Positions 1-10,966 of a DNA stretch of 64,000 nt are shown here, in pieces; the first letter of the stretch is position 1; every line of letters starts with the position of its first letter. Position numbers and translations under genes: made by a program. The stretch comes from Tetracentron sinense (lineage: Eukaryota > Streptophyta > Magnoliopsida > Trochodendrales > Trochodendraceae). The stretch covers positions 5,520,501 through 5,584,500 of the forward strand of contig CM026560.1 in the NCBI GenBank assembly GCA_015143295.1, read 5' to 3'. The notes beneath the pieces are model-generated. The model did no database searches and was not told where the DNA came from. It was given only the letters and a program-made list of their open reading frames with translations.

Positions 1-980
1 AACCCTAACCCGGGCCAAACTCCACTTTAGTCTACTGGACTACCCCTAAGCCTACCGGGCTTGTACCTTACACTTGACCCTCCTTGGTCAATTAAACCCT
101 AATCTAACGGACTAGTCCATGTTAGCCACCTTTGGTGCACATACACACTCCCCTAGCCTCGGCACAGGCTCACGTGCCAGAACTCTACTCAGTCTGATCT
201 CACCCTGTGAGTACGTAGGTAACCCAACCCGAATTTGACCCCAGTTAGCTTTTCCTTTCTTGGATTAGTATTGAGTTAAACACTCTGGCACTTTGAACAA
301 GATTAACTTTAATTGGCTTATACCTAGGGAGTACGAAACCGTTGTAAAACGGAAGCCTCGAGGTGCCTAACACCTTCCTCGGACTTAATTGAACCCCTTA
401 CCATGATCTCACTCGTAGACCAAGACCTTATCCAAATCCGGAGAACTTATCCCTTCTGAATGAATAGGTGGCGACTCTTAAATCAACTTTCACACCCGTG
501 AGGGTATCCTCGTGAGTAATAATCCGCGTTTACAATGCAATTTGACCAACTCCGGTCAAACAAACCCTAGTCTACCAGACTAGGCCCATTAGCCACTCTT
601 GGTGCACACACACACACCCCTAGCCTTGGCATGGGCTCATATGCCAGAACTACGCTCGATTTGATCTCACCTCGGTGAGTACGTAGGCAACCCAACTCAG
701 GTTCGACCCTAGTCTAGGATTTTCTCCTTCTTAGATTAGCATTACATTAAATACTAAGACATTTGATTAAAATTGAACTTAATTTGTCTTAACCCTAGCA
801 AGTAGGGAACCACTGAAAAGTGGAAGTACAGGGATGCCTAACCCCTTCCCCGGACTTAACCGAGCCTCTTACCCTGATCTCAAATCATAGACCAAGAGCT
901 TATCCAAATCCCGGGGACTTATCCCTTCTGAATGAATAGGTGGCGACTCTAAACTCCCCGTGAGATTAAATCAGGGTTTC
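1..980 (+). repeat. 3' part of an Ogre/Tat-like Gypsy LTR, internally duplicated
   Basis: Two roughly 420-bp copies lie in tandem at an offset near 468 bp. Each runs from 'ttggtgcacac' (about 133 and 601) through 'gtgagtacgtagg' (about 208 and 676) to 'ggtggcgactct' (about 467 and 940). A third copy ends the complete LTR at 12962-15570, which shows what this segment belongs to. The 'ggtggcgactc' end is seen at LTR/primer-site junctions of plant Ogre/Tat Gypsy elements. That lineage assignment is family knowledge and not proven here, because no pol gene is attached. The opening 'aaccctaaccc' is LTR sequence and not a telomere. Confidence 0.6.
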
Positions 981-1287
981 CCCGAAGCCCGCGCTCCCAT
1001 GAACCAGAAACAAAATAGAGAGAAAGATCACAACAAACAAATAGAAACTAGAAACAATAAAAAAAAAACTAGGGTTTAGAAACCCTAGAAGCACCAAAAG
1101 AATGTGCTGAAATGGTTGCACATGCAGGCTTCTATTCTCCAGCAAAAGTAATCCCCAAAAAGTTCTCTTTACAGGAATATATATGCCTCCTAGTGCAACC
1201 CTAAATAACAACCCTTGAGATCTTTTAATCTCATCCCTTGAAACATATTCATAAGAGTACTAAAGTAAAGACTATTTGCAACTACAC
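981..1287. other. Spacer without recognisable gene
   Basis: AT-rich sequence following the LTR-like repeat. It may be the leader of the same retroelement ('gggtttccccgaagcccgcg' just after the LTR end). No coding similarity was recognised on either strand. Confidence 0.4.
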
Positions 1288-1346
1288 AAGACTTTCCAAG
1301 GAAATCGGCTTGTGCATGGCTTCAAAGGTTGAAAGGTTTTCGGATG

Positions 1347-1439
1347 CCCAAGGAAATCTAGCCTATTTGCGACCAGATTGAGGGTGGTGAAGAATATATA
1401 TGGACTCCCAAGGAAATCTGGCCTATTTGCGACCAGATT
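1347..1439. repeat. Direct repeat, 33 bp x 2
   Basis: Two copies of a 33-bp unit (1347-1379 and 1407-1439), starting 'cccaaggaaatct' and ending 'gcgaccagatt', differ at one base. The sequence between them contains 'agattgagggtggtgaagaat' like text that reappears in inverted orientation at about 1562-1582 inside the FAR1 fragment. The block is therefore a local rearrangement of the neighbouring pseudogene. Confidence 0.7.
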
Positions 1440-1489
1440 TAAAGGTTTTCGGATGCCCCCATCGATCCATAAAATGATCAGCCACAATT

Positions 1490-1745
1490 ACTGCATCACA
1501 AACTCAAACTTTTTGCTACTACACAAAACTTCATTATTAGAGACATCGAGTGTAACAAGACATTCTTCACCACCCTCAATCTTGGTAACCTTGTATTTTT
1601 GAATACTTCCATCCACACTGCAATTTTCAACATTATACATAATAAACTTTTGGAACTCCTTCTAAAACTTCTCAAAAATTGCTCGTGCATATTCTTTGGC
1701 AACTTGGTTTAACATCGATGCATTAATGTACAATACTGGAGATGT
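1490..1745 (-). pseudogene. FAR1/FHY3-family (MULE transposase-derived) fragment
   Basis: The minus strand reads, with one stop, AKEYARAIFEKF, KEFQKFIMYNVENCS, then KIEGGEECLVTLDVSNNEV and LCSSKKFEFV. This matches the region of FAR1/FHY3-related proteins just before the SWIM-type zinc finger: an 'F..FQ.E' block, a short beta-rich stretch, then 'C.C..FE..G..CRH'. Only the lead-in to the finger survives; the CRH half is lost where the frame ends. No DNA-binding FAR1 domain or MULE catalytic domain is seen nearby. FAR1-type proteins are transcription factors domesticated from MULE transposases, so this could be a decayed MULE or a captured gene piece. The fragment is broken and cannot be functional. 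Confidence 0.6.
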
Positions 1746-2983
1746 TTAACATGATTAAAAATCGGCTTGTGCATGCCTTTGGAAAGACGCTTCTTTTTCT
1801 AAACATATGTGTATTGTAAATAATACAGGGTGGTTTGGTATGATGGATATTGTGATGACCAAATGGTTGTTGCTTTATTGAAAGCATCTGATAAAAGTTT
1901 TAAAATTCCCGCAGTTTCCGTGGGTAAAGTCTTCCGCTTGCGTGGCAATGATGAACAGGCGTGCATCTTGGAACTTGATTCCCTAGGCACGGGTTCGGGG
2001 CATCATAATTTAACGCCATGTACAAGTCTACCTAAGACACTTGTCTTGTGAGAAGACAAGTGTCACACATGAAGACTTAGGGTATATAAATGAGAAAATC
2101 CTCATTTCTCTCATAAGGAAGAGAGCTACAATTCTGGAGCAAAATTATGGAGCTGCTGTTCTTGATTTCTAGAGAGAGAAACAAGAGAGAGAGTAGAGAG
2201 AGAGGGAATTCTAGAAAGAGAAAGCGAAAGTAGTGAGAGTGGTAATGGTTCATTACCCAAGCGTTTTCCACCATTCTGAGTTCATTTCCAGCATTATTTT
2301 CATCATCAGAGGCATATAATTATGTCTAGAAGGTAAAATAACTCTTCCTCTTTTCTATTTCTTTCTACTTAGTTAAATTCTAACACTTCGGATGATAAAA
2401 AGGATGTTGGAAATGAAATCAGCACATCAAAAACCCCTAGGTATCGACGAACTCTCGCTAAATCCACTTTCTCTCTCTAGCTTGTCCTTTCTCTCACTAC
2501 TCTCTCTTCTTTCTCTCTCTTAAACTAATGTAAGTTCTCTGCTCTGATTTTCCAAAATGAAAAACAAGAGAATAAATTCTCTTTTATACTTAATCACAAG
2601 GCAAGGCATTTTTCTTGAGAGTATGCAAGTGTCACTTGAAATGGTTTTCTCTCTCTTTGACATGTGTCATCCACATGCAACATGCATGTGGTTGACTTGT
2701 TGACTTTGACTTCTGAATTTTTTACACTTTTCTTTGAATATGGACTCTGTAACTTTACGAAACAACGTACGACAAAGACGAAATGATGGGTGAATGTACT
2801 AGGGCAATCCGACACCTACTTTGCAAATTTCAAGGAAAAATATTGAGTTTTGACAGTAAAAAGTAAGTCTAGAAAATAACAAGAAAACCCATAAATTTCT
2901 TGGTTTTGGGCACTAAATACACCGTGTAAATCAAAAATGTTTTGGCAAATTCCATGTTCAAAGTATAGGTCTAGGAGAGTCAC
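1746..2983. other. Unassigned spacer with purine-rich tracts and a TATA-like site
   Basis: No protein similarity recognised. 2165-2230 is AG-rich and 2462-2522 is CT-rich, so the two could pair as an imperfect inverted repeat. 'gggtatataaatgag' (about 2080) is a good TATA-like box preceded by a possible LTR-like start 'tgtcacacatg' (2059), so part of this stretch may be an old retroelement promoter. A 73-codon open frame at 1830-2051 has no recognisable relatives. Confidence 0.3.
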
Positions 2984-4030
2984 TGTTAGAGTCTTGTTGC
3001 CATGATTAGTGAGGCTTGAAGAAGTCGAAGAAGATGGAAGATATCAACATCAAGCATCGCCTCCAGTTTAGGAAGGTAAGAGACTTAGTGACCCATTACC
3101 TAGGTTGGAATTGGCTTAGAAAAACTTGTTATGAACCTAGGACATTAGTTTTATCCCCATGGAAAAATACCCAAGTGATATACTAGTGGAAAATGGCTAA
3201 GTATGCATCACCGGTCGACCGAAGGACATTACCAGTCGATCGAAGGCCTAACGGTCGACTGATGGTCCCTATCGGTCGACCGAATGAAGCTACTTTTGTT
3301 AGGGAATTTTTTCCAGAGAGGGTTATTTTGATCGGTCGACAGATGGTCATGACCGGTCGACCGATGGGCATCACGCTTGTATTTTTAGTCTTCTAACCTT
3401 ATCCAAACTCTTTGGGGACTATAAATACTCATTTTATAAGACCTAATTCGGGTGGTTTTCAGTGAGAAGTGTGAGAGGTGATCAGAAAACACCTTCTAGG
3501 GTTTTCATAGTTCTTGAGTGATTACTCTTTATCCCTCCTTTCTCAATAGCTCTAGAGAATGCAAGATTGCTTTCAAATCCTTTGATCTTGTATTGTGTGA
3601 TCTTGTGAGTGTCTTTGGCCGGTGAGTGTGATCCGGAGCCTTCATAGAAGGAGATCGATCTTTGGAGATCGTGGAATTGAGAAGCTTTAAGAAGATTTGG
3701 CCGGTGAGCAACCGGAGCTACTACGGTGGAGATCAAACCAGGTTGTTTGTGGTCTACAAGATGAAGATCCTGTACCAAGGAACGTAGTCTCGTGTCCATG
3801 TTGGATAAGGTCTAAGTCTTGTACGTGTTATCTTTCTCTTGGTGGATTGTTTTGCTAGACGAGGTCCCGTGGTTTTTCCCAAAAGCCACGTAAAAATCCT
3901 GTGTGTTAGGATTGTGTTTGCTTGTGTGATTCTACTAATTAATTAAATAAATTAAAAATTGGTAGAAATCCCTAGATAGACCTATTCACCCCCTCTAGGT
4001 CATTAGAGATCATTGATCATAGGAATTTCA
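2984..4030 (+). repeat. 5' LTR of Copia element 1 (SIRE-like)
   Basis: Starts TGTTAGAGTC and ends ...GGAATTTCA directly before a primer-binding site at 4031. It contains a palindrome array (3210-3364), a TATA box 'tataaata' at about 3420, and the late segment 'ccgtggtttttcccaaaagccacgtaaaaatc' like text plus 'ttcaccccctctaggt' that is common near the ends of plant Copia LTRs. Length 1,047 bp. A diverged relative is the solo LTR at 10967-12183, which has the same order of landmarks. The start is set by the TG dinucleotide and alignment to that relative; no target duplication was found. Confidence 0.65.
3210..3364. repeat. TCGA-core palindrome array, GGTCGACC type (Copia LTR)
   Basis: Six sites of the form cggtcgaccg (some with one to three changes) in about 155 bp, about 55 bp upstream of the LTR TATA box. 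The spacer 'ttttttccagagagggtt' between sites recurs in the Gypsy LTR at 23248-25643. Confidence 0.8.
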
Positions 4031-4046
4031 ATTGCTATCAAAGCGG
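4031..4046 (+). other. Primer-binding site of Copia element 1
   Basis: 'attgctatcaaagcgg' resembles the plant Copia primer site TGGTATCAGAGC complementary to initiator Met tRNA, with two changes. It sits exactly at the LTR end. Confidence 0.6.
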
Positions 4047-4089
4047 ATTCACCTTTAAGGCTAAACCCTTGAGTGTGATCCTGTATACT

Positions 4090-5790
4090 TTATGATCATA
4101 AGTACTCTTAGAGAGGGTGGATCAATCTCTCATCCCCCACTTTTTGATGGAAATAACTACGTATATTGGAAAGCTTGAAATGGGAGGATTTTGCCCATGA
4201 AAACTCTTGATGAATTGACTGTTATCAAATACTCTAATGAATGGATCAAAGAAGAGCTTGAGACTAGTGGGTGGAATACTAAATGTCTCAATGCGATCTT
4301 TACTGCAGTCACAGCTGAGGAATTCAAACGAATCTCCTCATGTGAAACAGCAAAGGAGGCATGGGACATACTCGAGATCACCCATGAGGTTACCACCACT
4401 GTTAAGATCTTAAAGCTCCAAATGTTAACCACCAAATTTGAACATTTAAAAATAAATGATAATGACACATTTGATGAATTTTATGCAAAAATAGTGATAT
4501 TGTCAATGCTAGTTTCAATTTAGGTGAAAGAATAACTGAGTCCAAAATAGTGAGAAAAGTCCTTAGATCTCTGCCTGAGATATTTCAATCCCAAAAAGGG
4601 AGGAAAATCTTTTGAGAAGCCAAAATCTAAGCCCTGAGAAAACAAGAAAAATCTCAAAAGTGGCGACAAGAAATCCCAAGGTGTTCAATGCTATAAATGT
4701 CATGGCTTCAGCCATATCTCACCAAACTACCTTAACAAGAAGAAAAGTAAGGGCAAGGTGATGAATGCCTGTTGGGATGACAGTGATTCCGAGGATGAAG
4801 AATCGAATAGTTCCTCTTCAAGTGAAGAAACTGAAAATCATACGAGTTTCACTGTCTCCCTTTCTAGGAATATTGAAACTTCCTCAACCTTTCTGGGATT
4901 CTTGAGACTTCTTCAATGGTTGATGAGAAAGGCAAAAGTGATGAAAGTATACAAACCAAGTCTAGTGAAGACATTGAGAAGAATCAAACTGACTCTGAAA
5001 GTGATGATGATATGAAATCAATTTATGATAAGTTGTATGCAGAAAGTCTAAAGCTGACAAAAAAAAATCTCTTTGAGCAAAAAGCTCAAGATCATTCAAA
5101 ATGAAAGAGATGCTTGTAAGCTAGTAGCAAAAGAGAAGCGTGCTCTAGTTAGTCAGTTGAAAAAAGAAAAGGAAGCTTTTGTTGTGAAAGTTCAGTGTTT
5201 ATTGGAAGAGAGTGTCTCAATGACCAATGTGGGCAGAGAATTAGAATTTGAAAGAGACACTTCCAAGAAAAAAATTAAAAGTCAAGGACTCTGCAAGTGG
5301 AGCTAGAATCTTTAAAAGATCCTCTTGTTGATAAGGTGACATTTCTTGAAAAAGAATATCATAACATCCTTAAAGACAAGATAGACTTGATTCAGAAGGT
5401 CTATATTCTCAAGAAGGAAGTTAAAATGTTTGGAAACACTCTATGCCTAGATGAATTAGTTAGAAAACATGGTTCAAATTCAAATAGATCTGGATAGGAC
5501 ATGCTAACACTCCAGCTTTTCCTCTAGCTGTTGGTACAATGGTGAGTGTTGTGTTTGAACCAATCCATTCTGATCCTTAAGTGAATGAACCTTCTTCTTC
5601 AAGCACTAAGGCTTATACAAATGTTGTAAGGCCTAAAAATGCAGCTCCAAGGGAGAATGTGTTGAGGAATCAGATTCCTTTTAGAAGAAATACTCCTCTC
5701 CCTAGATTCATTCCCACATGTTTTCTATGTGGAGTGAAAGGTCACATTTGACCTCATTGCAATACCTTTTGAAGAAATCCCAGAAATGTT
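4090..5790 (+). pseudogene. Copia element 1 gag (broken)
   Basis: Nucleocapsid gene of the + strand Copia. It would package the retrotransposon RNA. Visible blocks are the N-terminal FDGNNYVYWK motif (about 4145), a UBN2-type core from 4191 to 4522, a first zinc knuckle CYKCHGFSHISPNY near 4690 whose last Cys is replaced by Tyr, a long charged coiled-coil-like stretch (about 4910-5480), and a second knuckle CFLCGVKGHI (stop) PHC near 5718. The long gag with a coiled coil and two knuckles fits the SIRE/Maximus Copia group. Stops and frameshifts occur in every domain, so it is dead. The next domain, protease, starts near 6061. Confidence 0.75.
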
Positions 5791-6060
5791 TCATCAAATC
5801 AAAATTAAGGGAATCTTCAAAGGCAGATTCAAATTCTGGCTGAGAAGTCTAGAATCTTGAGCAAAGATGTCTTTAAAATCGCTCAACTTTCTAGGACTAG
5901 AAATGGTCCATTCACTCCAAATGATTTTCAAAGAGGAGAGAATTAGACAAATCAAAATGCTAGAACTCAGTAGAGGAGAAAAAGATCTAGGAGATCTAAG
6001 AAGAAAAAGGTCTCTTCTACACAAAAAATTGACCAAAGGGTTAAGCAAAACTTAAAAACT

Positions 6061-7110
6061 ATGTATGTGAGAAAGGATGACCTTAAATGTTTTGTCATTC
6101 ATACTGCCTTGAAAGCCCAGAACACAGAAATGTGGTACTTCGATAGTGGGTATTCTCGGCATATGACAGGTAACAAGTCTCTATTCACTCAATTTAAGGA
6201 TTATTCAGATGAGACTGTTACTTTTGGTGATGGAGGCAAGTCTTTAGTTAGAGGGAAAGATATCATCAATGCACCAGGTATACCAAAACTTAAAAATGTC
6301 TTGTTTGTTGAAGGACTGAAAGCTAAATTGATTAACATAAGTCAATTGTGCGATGATAACCATGTCGTGCACTTTACCCAAAATAAATACTTAGTCATTA
6401 ATGGTAAAGTTAAGTGTGTTCTGAAAGGGTTGAGAACCACTGATAATTGCTACTGCCTAATTTCTAGTTCTAATTCCTCAAATGTATGTAATAAGGCTAA
6501 AAATTGAGGAGGTAGATCTATGGCACCGAAGGCTAGGTCACATGAATTTCAAAGACCTAAGTAAACTCTCAAAGCATGAGCTTGTGAGAGGGGTGCCCAA
6601 ACTAGGAAAGTTATCTACTGCTGTGTGTGGGTCATGTCAAATTGGTAAAAAAATTAGAACCCCACACAAGAAGACTTCAAGTATTGCTACTTCACATCCA
6701 CTAGAATTAATCCATATGAATCTTATGGGTCCTACAAGAACTGAAAGTCTAAGTGGGAAGCGATACATCCTAGTTATGGTTGATGATTTCTCTAGAATGT
6801 CATGGGTGACATTTATAAGAGAGAAGTCCGATGCCATTTGAGAATTTCAAAAGTATATGTTTGAAAATTTAAAATGAGAAAGGATGCCCAATCACTCGAA
6901 TTCGAAGTGATCATAGAAAGGAGTTTGAAAACTCTAAGTATAATGGCTTTTGTGATGAGTCGGGTATCAAACATAAATTCTCAGCTACTATTACACCTCA
7001 GCAAAATGGTGTTGTGGAGAGGAAGAATAGGGTTCTCCAAGAGATGGCTAGAGTTATGCTTCATAGCAACAATCTAGCTTCTCATTTCTGAGCTGAAGCA
7101 ATTAGCACTG
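6061..7110 (+). pseudogene. Copia element 1 protease and integrase (broken)
   Basis: 6061-6507 encodes the aspartic protease with the DSG catalytic motif (MWYFDSGYSRHMTGNKS). 6510-7100 is integrase: a zinc-binding head (WHRRLGHMNF ... CGSCQIGKK), then the DDE core. The first catalytic Asp of the usual HMDLMGP block is Asn here (HMNLMGP), the second is visible in VDDFSR, and the third (Glu) in the TPQQNGVVERKN block near 6995. Stops at 6839 and 7089 and frame changes break the chain. The Asp-to-Asn change alone would abolish strand transfer, so the element is incapable of integration. Confidence 0.8.
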
Positions 7111-9003
7111 CTTGCTATACTGTGAATCAAGTTTTCTTAAGGCTCGGAACATGGAAAACCCCATATGAGTTGTGGAATAACAAGAAACCCAGTGTCAAGT
7201 ATTTTCGAGAATTCGGAAGTAAATGCTATATCCTTAAGGATAGAGAACAACTGGACAAATTTGAATCCCGAAGTGATGAATGGATATTTCTTGGGTATTC
7301 TACCAACTGTAGGGCATATCGAGTGTATAACTTGAGAACCTCTATAATTATGAAGTCCATAAATGTGGTTATAGATGACTCCAGTGTTGAAACTATGCAA
7401 CTTGAGGATGATGAAAGTTCTATAATTTATAAAGTTGAAACTATTTCAACTACTCAAATTGTTAAGCAATCATCCCCATTAAAACCTACACATCCTAGGG
7501 TTATGAGTCCTCACTCGTCCACTGAAATCATTGGTGATCTTGAAAGTGGAGTAAGAATGAGGAATCAAATTGAGAATGAGGTTAGCTACTTCTACTATAC
7601 TTCTTCATTTGAACCCAAGAATGTAACTAAAGCTCTTGCAAATGATAATTGGATAAATGCAATGCAAGATGATTTAATTCAGTTGGCAAGGAATGATGTA
7701 TGGTATTTAGTGCCTGGATTTTCAAGAACAAATCTGATGAAAATGGTACTATCATAAGAAATAAAGTTAGGTTAGTTGCATAAGGATACACCCAAATTGA
7801 AGGCATCAATTTCAATGAAACCTTCGCTCCTGTTACCTGGCTAGAATCAATTAGAATTCTGCTAGTTGTGGCATGCCATCTGAAATTCAAGCTTTTTCAA
7901 ATATATGTCAAAAATACCTTCTTAAATGGTATTTTGCAGGAGGAAGTCAATCTGAAACAACCAAAAGGGTTTGAAGACCCAAATCACCTTGATCAAGTCT
8001 ATCACTTAAAAAGGGCCCTCTGTGATTTGAAACAAGCTCCTAGAGCTTGGTATGAGAGTTACTTACCTCTTAAAAAAGGGATTTTCGAGAGGGGGAGTAG
8101 ATAGAACCCTATTCATCAAGATTGTCAAGAATGATATAGTCATCGCCCAGATATATGTTGATGATATTATTTGCGGCTCCACATCAGACTCACATGCTCT
8201 CTCATTTGCTAATTAAATGAAAAATGAATTCGAGATGAGCATGGTTGGTGAGCTGAGTTTTTTCCTTGGTCTTCAGATCAAGTAAATGGCCTCTAAGATC
8301 TTTGTATCTCAAATCAAGTATGTCAAAGATCTTGTGAAGAAATTTGGCATGAGCTTTACTAAGCATGATAAGACTCCCATGAGTACTACTACAAAGCTTA
8401 GTAAGGATGCTTCAGGCAAGGATGTCGATCAAACTTTTTATAGAAGTATGATTGGTAGTTTGCTCTATCTTACTGCCAATCAACCTGACATTGCCTTTAG
8501 TGTTAGAGCATGTGCATGCTATCAAGTGAGCCCTAAAGAGTCACACTTGCTTGCAGTCAAGCATATCATTCGCTATGTAAGTGGAACTTTATCTTTTGGC
8601 CTCTGGTATTCTTTTGATACTAATTTCATAGTTGTTGGTTATTCTGGTGTCGACTGGGCTGGAAATACCGATCATAGGAAGAGCACTTCTGGAGGGTGTT
8701 CCTACATTGGAAACTGCTTAGTAGCTTGGCTTAGCAAAAAGCAAAATTTTATTTCCTTATCGATTGCCAAGACTGAGTACATTGCAGCTGGCAGTTGTTG
8801 CACTCAACTTCTGTGGATGAAACAGATGTTGCATGATTACAGATTGAGCAAGGCACTATGACAGTGTATTGTGATAATACAAGTGCCATCAATATTTCCA
8901 AAAATCATGTTCAACACTCTCGCACAAAACACATTGACATTAGGCATCACTTCATTCGTGATCTAGTTGAACAAAATGTTGTGTGTGTTGAATATGTCCA
9001 AAC
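7111..9003 (+). pseudogene. Copia element 1 integrase tail, reverse transcriptase and RNase H (broken, truncated)
   Basis: 7122-7757 holds the end of integrase and the linker to RT (KCYILKDREQLDKFE.RSDEWIFLGYS). RT blocks follow: [18 protein letters not shown] (about 8005-8060) and the catalytic YVDDIICGS near 8155. RNase H is at 8286-9003 with SKKQNFISLSIAKTEYIAA and [13 protein letters not shown]. The reading frame is interrupted several times. At about 9003, after VCVEYVQT, the element stops abruptly and opposite-strand Copia gag begins. The expected end of RNase H, polypurine tract and 3' LTR are missing. Confidence 0.8.
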
Positions 9004-9883
9004 AATCGGTTCCTTCTTGTTTGATTCACCCTTGGAGATCTCCTTGGTGAATTCTTTCTTGTAGGGCTTTTTATTGAAGTTTTTTTATGTTTAAGAAACT
9101 TCTTGAACTTCCTAGCCATGAGGGCTATATCATCATCTCTCTCACTCTCTTTTTCTTCATCACTCTCATTCATTTGAGAGGATTTCAAGGCTAGGCCTTT
9201 CTTAATCTTTGGCTCATCCTCTTGTTGACCTTTCATAATGACTTCATGGGTCATTAATGAACCATGAAGTTCATCCATTTGAAGCTTGATCAAGTCTTTG
9301 GCTTCTTGGATGGTTGTCACCTTGGGAGACCATTTGTAGGTAGTGTGCGAAGAATCTTCCTCACATTTTTGGCATTGGAATAAACCTTTCCAAGTGATTT
9401 TAGTCAATTCAAAATATTAGTAAATCTTGTAAACATTTCACTAATGGACTCATTTTTCTTCATTTTAAATAGTTCATATTTATGAACTAGCATGCTTACT
9501 TTTTCTTCTTTAACTTGATTAGTCCCCTCATAGGTGACTTAAAGTTTGTCCCAAATTTCTATGGCCGAGTCACAACCCGACACTCTATAGAATTCTTGGG
9601 GACTTAAGGCACAATACAAATTGCTACTAGCCTTATCATTTGTTTGGATAAGTTTTATATCCGCCTCATTCCACTCTTCCTAAACTTTGGGAATTTAAAC
9701 ATCATCCAAATTTTTTGTGGGAAGATGTGGACCTTTGACTATGACTCTCTAACATTCATAGTCAAGGGCTTGGATGTCATACATCATCCAGGTCTTCCAA
9801 TAATTATAGTTCTCTCCATTGAACATTGGAGGTCTAGTAGTGGATTGACCCTCTCCTAGTGAAGTTGCAAAAATATTTGCCAT
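9004..9883 (-). pseudogene. Copia element 2 gag (broken, head-on to element 1)
   Basis: Reading the minus strand from an ATG at 9883: MANIFATSLGEGQS, then the NGENYNYWKTWM motif of Copia gag, a UBN2-like core, and 9407-9010 with TTIQEAKDLIKLQMDELHGS and an acidic/serine-rich DESDEEKESE-like tract before KKFKKFLKHKK. Several stops are present. Gag is followed by the junction at 9003 where this element is cut off, so protease to RNase H are absent. The primer site at 9930-9946 and LTR at 9947-10954 lie upstream in the expected order. Confidence 0.75.
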
Positions 9884-9929
9884 ATATTAGATCTTTAACT
9901 TGAAGATGGTTAAATCTAGATATAGAGTC

Positions 9930-9946
9930 CTTGCTCTTATACCAAT
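9930..9946 (-). other. Primer-binding site of Copia element 2
   Basis: On the minus strand 'attggtataagagcaag', close to the Met-tRNA primer site TGGTATCAGAGC, directly next to the LTR end. Confidence 0.65.
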
Positions 9947-10954
9947 TGTTGCACAAGGTTTGACCCTAGAGGAGGGAGTGATTAGGGTCTTGGCAAATTT
10001 AAAATCGAATTATCCCTTTTATGCGGAATTAAAATTAACAAGGGAATGCAACTTAGTAATTCTAAACATAAGCAATAAAGAGAGTAGGGTAGAGAGTTAG
10101 AGAATGCAAACACCAAGATGTTTTTCTTGAGGTTCGGCAACTCGCCTACGTCCCCGCCTCTTAGCTTCCCGCTTCAAGGATTCACTACGATTTTACTCGT
10201 ACAGATTTTTTCACAGTGAAGCCCAAACCGTTTATAATCTCTCTTCCAAGTCGAGATCAAACCTCTATAATCCCTCTTCAAAGTTAGGATGGAACTTTTA
10301 CATGCAAGAGCACAACCCCCTCTTGATTTCTTAGAAGCTACACCTTCAGTTGCAAGAATCCACCGATTCTTGACTTTTCTTTACAAATGAGGATTTGGAT
10401 TTACAATCCAAAATAAAGCTCTTGATATGAGCTAGATAAGATTGACAAACAATACTCTATAAAACTCTCAAATAATGGGAGTTAAATAGCTCAAATAAGA
10501 TTGGGGATTTCTAGGTTTCTCAAAATGATGAACAGTGAAAATCTATGTGAGAATTGATGAGAGTTAATGATTTGATCAATGGTTGTTCAATAATGATTTC
10601 TAGATCATAAATGAACTTAATATATAGTTCTCAATTCAATCTAGTGGTTGGGGAAGCATTTAATGCGAAAACAGTCATTAAAAAACTAGCCGTTACAGCG
10701 TTTTTCAGTTATGCGCATGATTCATCGACAAAATTGGGTTCCCCAACTCATTTCGTCGCCGAGATCAAAAACAGTGAAGACAGTGAGTTTTCTGTCCCAA
10801 TTTCCTCACCTAATTCAAGGTTCCCCTGTAAATTCATCGACAAAATCAGAGTAAAAACTCTGATTTCGCACTGGATTAAGACCTTAATAATGGGAATGAA
10901 TTCCTATGTCTTTTGTGTAAGGTCATATTTTGTATTTGATTAATTCCAATGTCA
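9947..10954 (-). repeat. LTR of Copia element 2
   Basis: On the minus strand it starts TGACATTGG and ends ...TGTGCAACA against the primer site; about 1.0 kb. A TATA-like 'ctatatatta' lies at about 10617-10628 (minus), downstream of a short array of gtcgacg-type motifs at 10700-10850. The outer boundary is uncertain: 'ttccaatgt' occurs twice within 25 bp there. Confidence 0.55.
10700..10850. repeat. GTCGAC-type motif array (Copia LTR)
   Basis: Three motifs: 'ttcatcgacaaaattgggtt', 'ttcgtcgccgagatc' and 'ttcatcgacaaaatc'. The first is nearly the same as 'ttcgtcgacaaatttgggtt' in the Gypsy LTR at 15935-17817, in the same position relative to the TATA box. Confidence 0.65.
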
Positions 10955-10966
10955 AAATGGTTCCAA

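Noticed and set aside
1..40. Telomere-like 'aaccctaaccc' at the window start, and 'aaccctag' runs at 13030-13270
   Set aside because: Not a regular TTTAGGG array. The sequence is degenerate, mixed with 'gtcaa', and belongs to the Ogre-like LTR.
10611..10943. 110-codon plus-strand open frame
   Set aside because: Lies inside a Copia LTR on the opposite strand, and no domain is recognisable.
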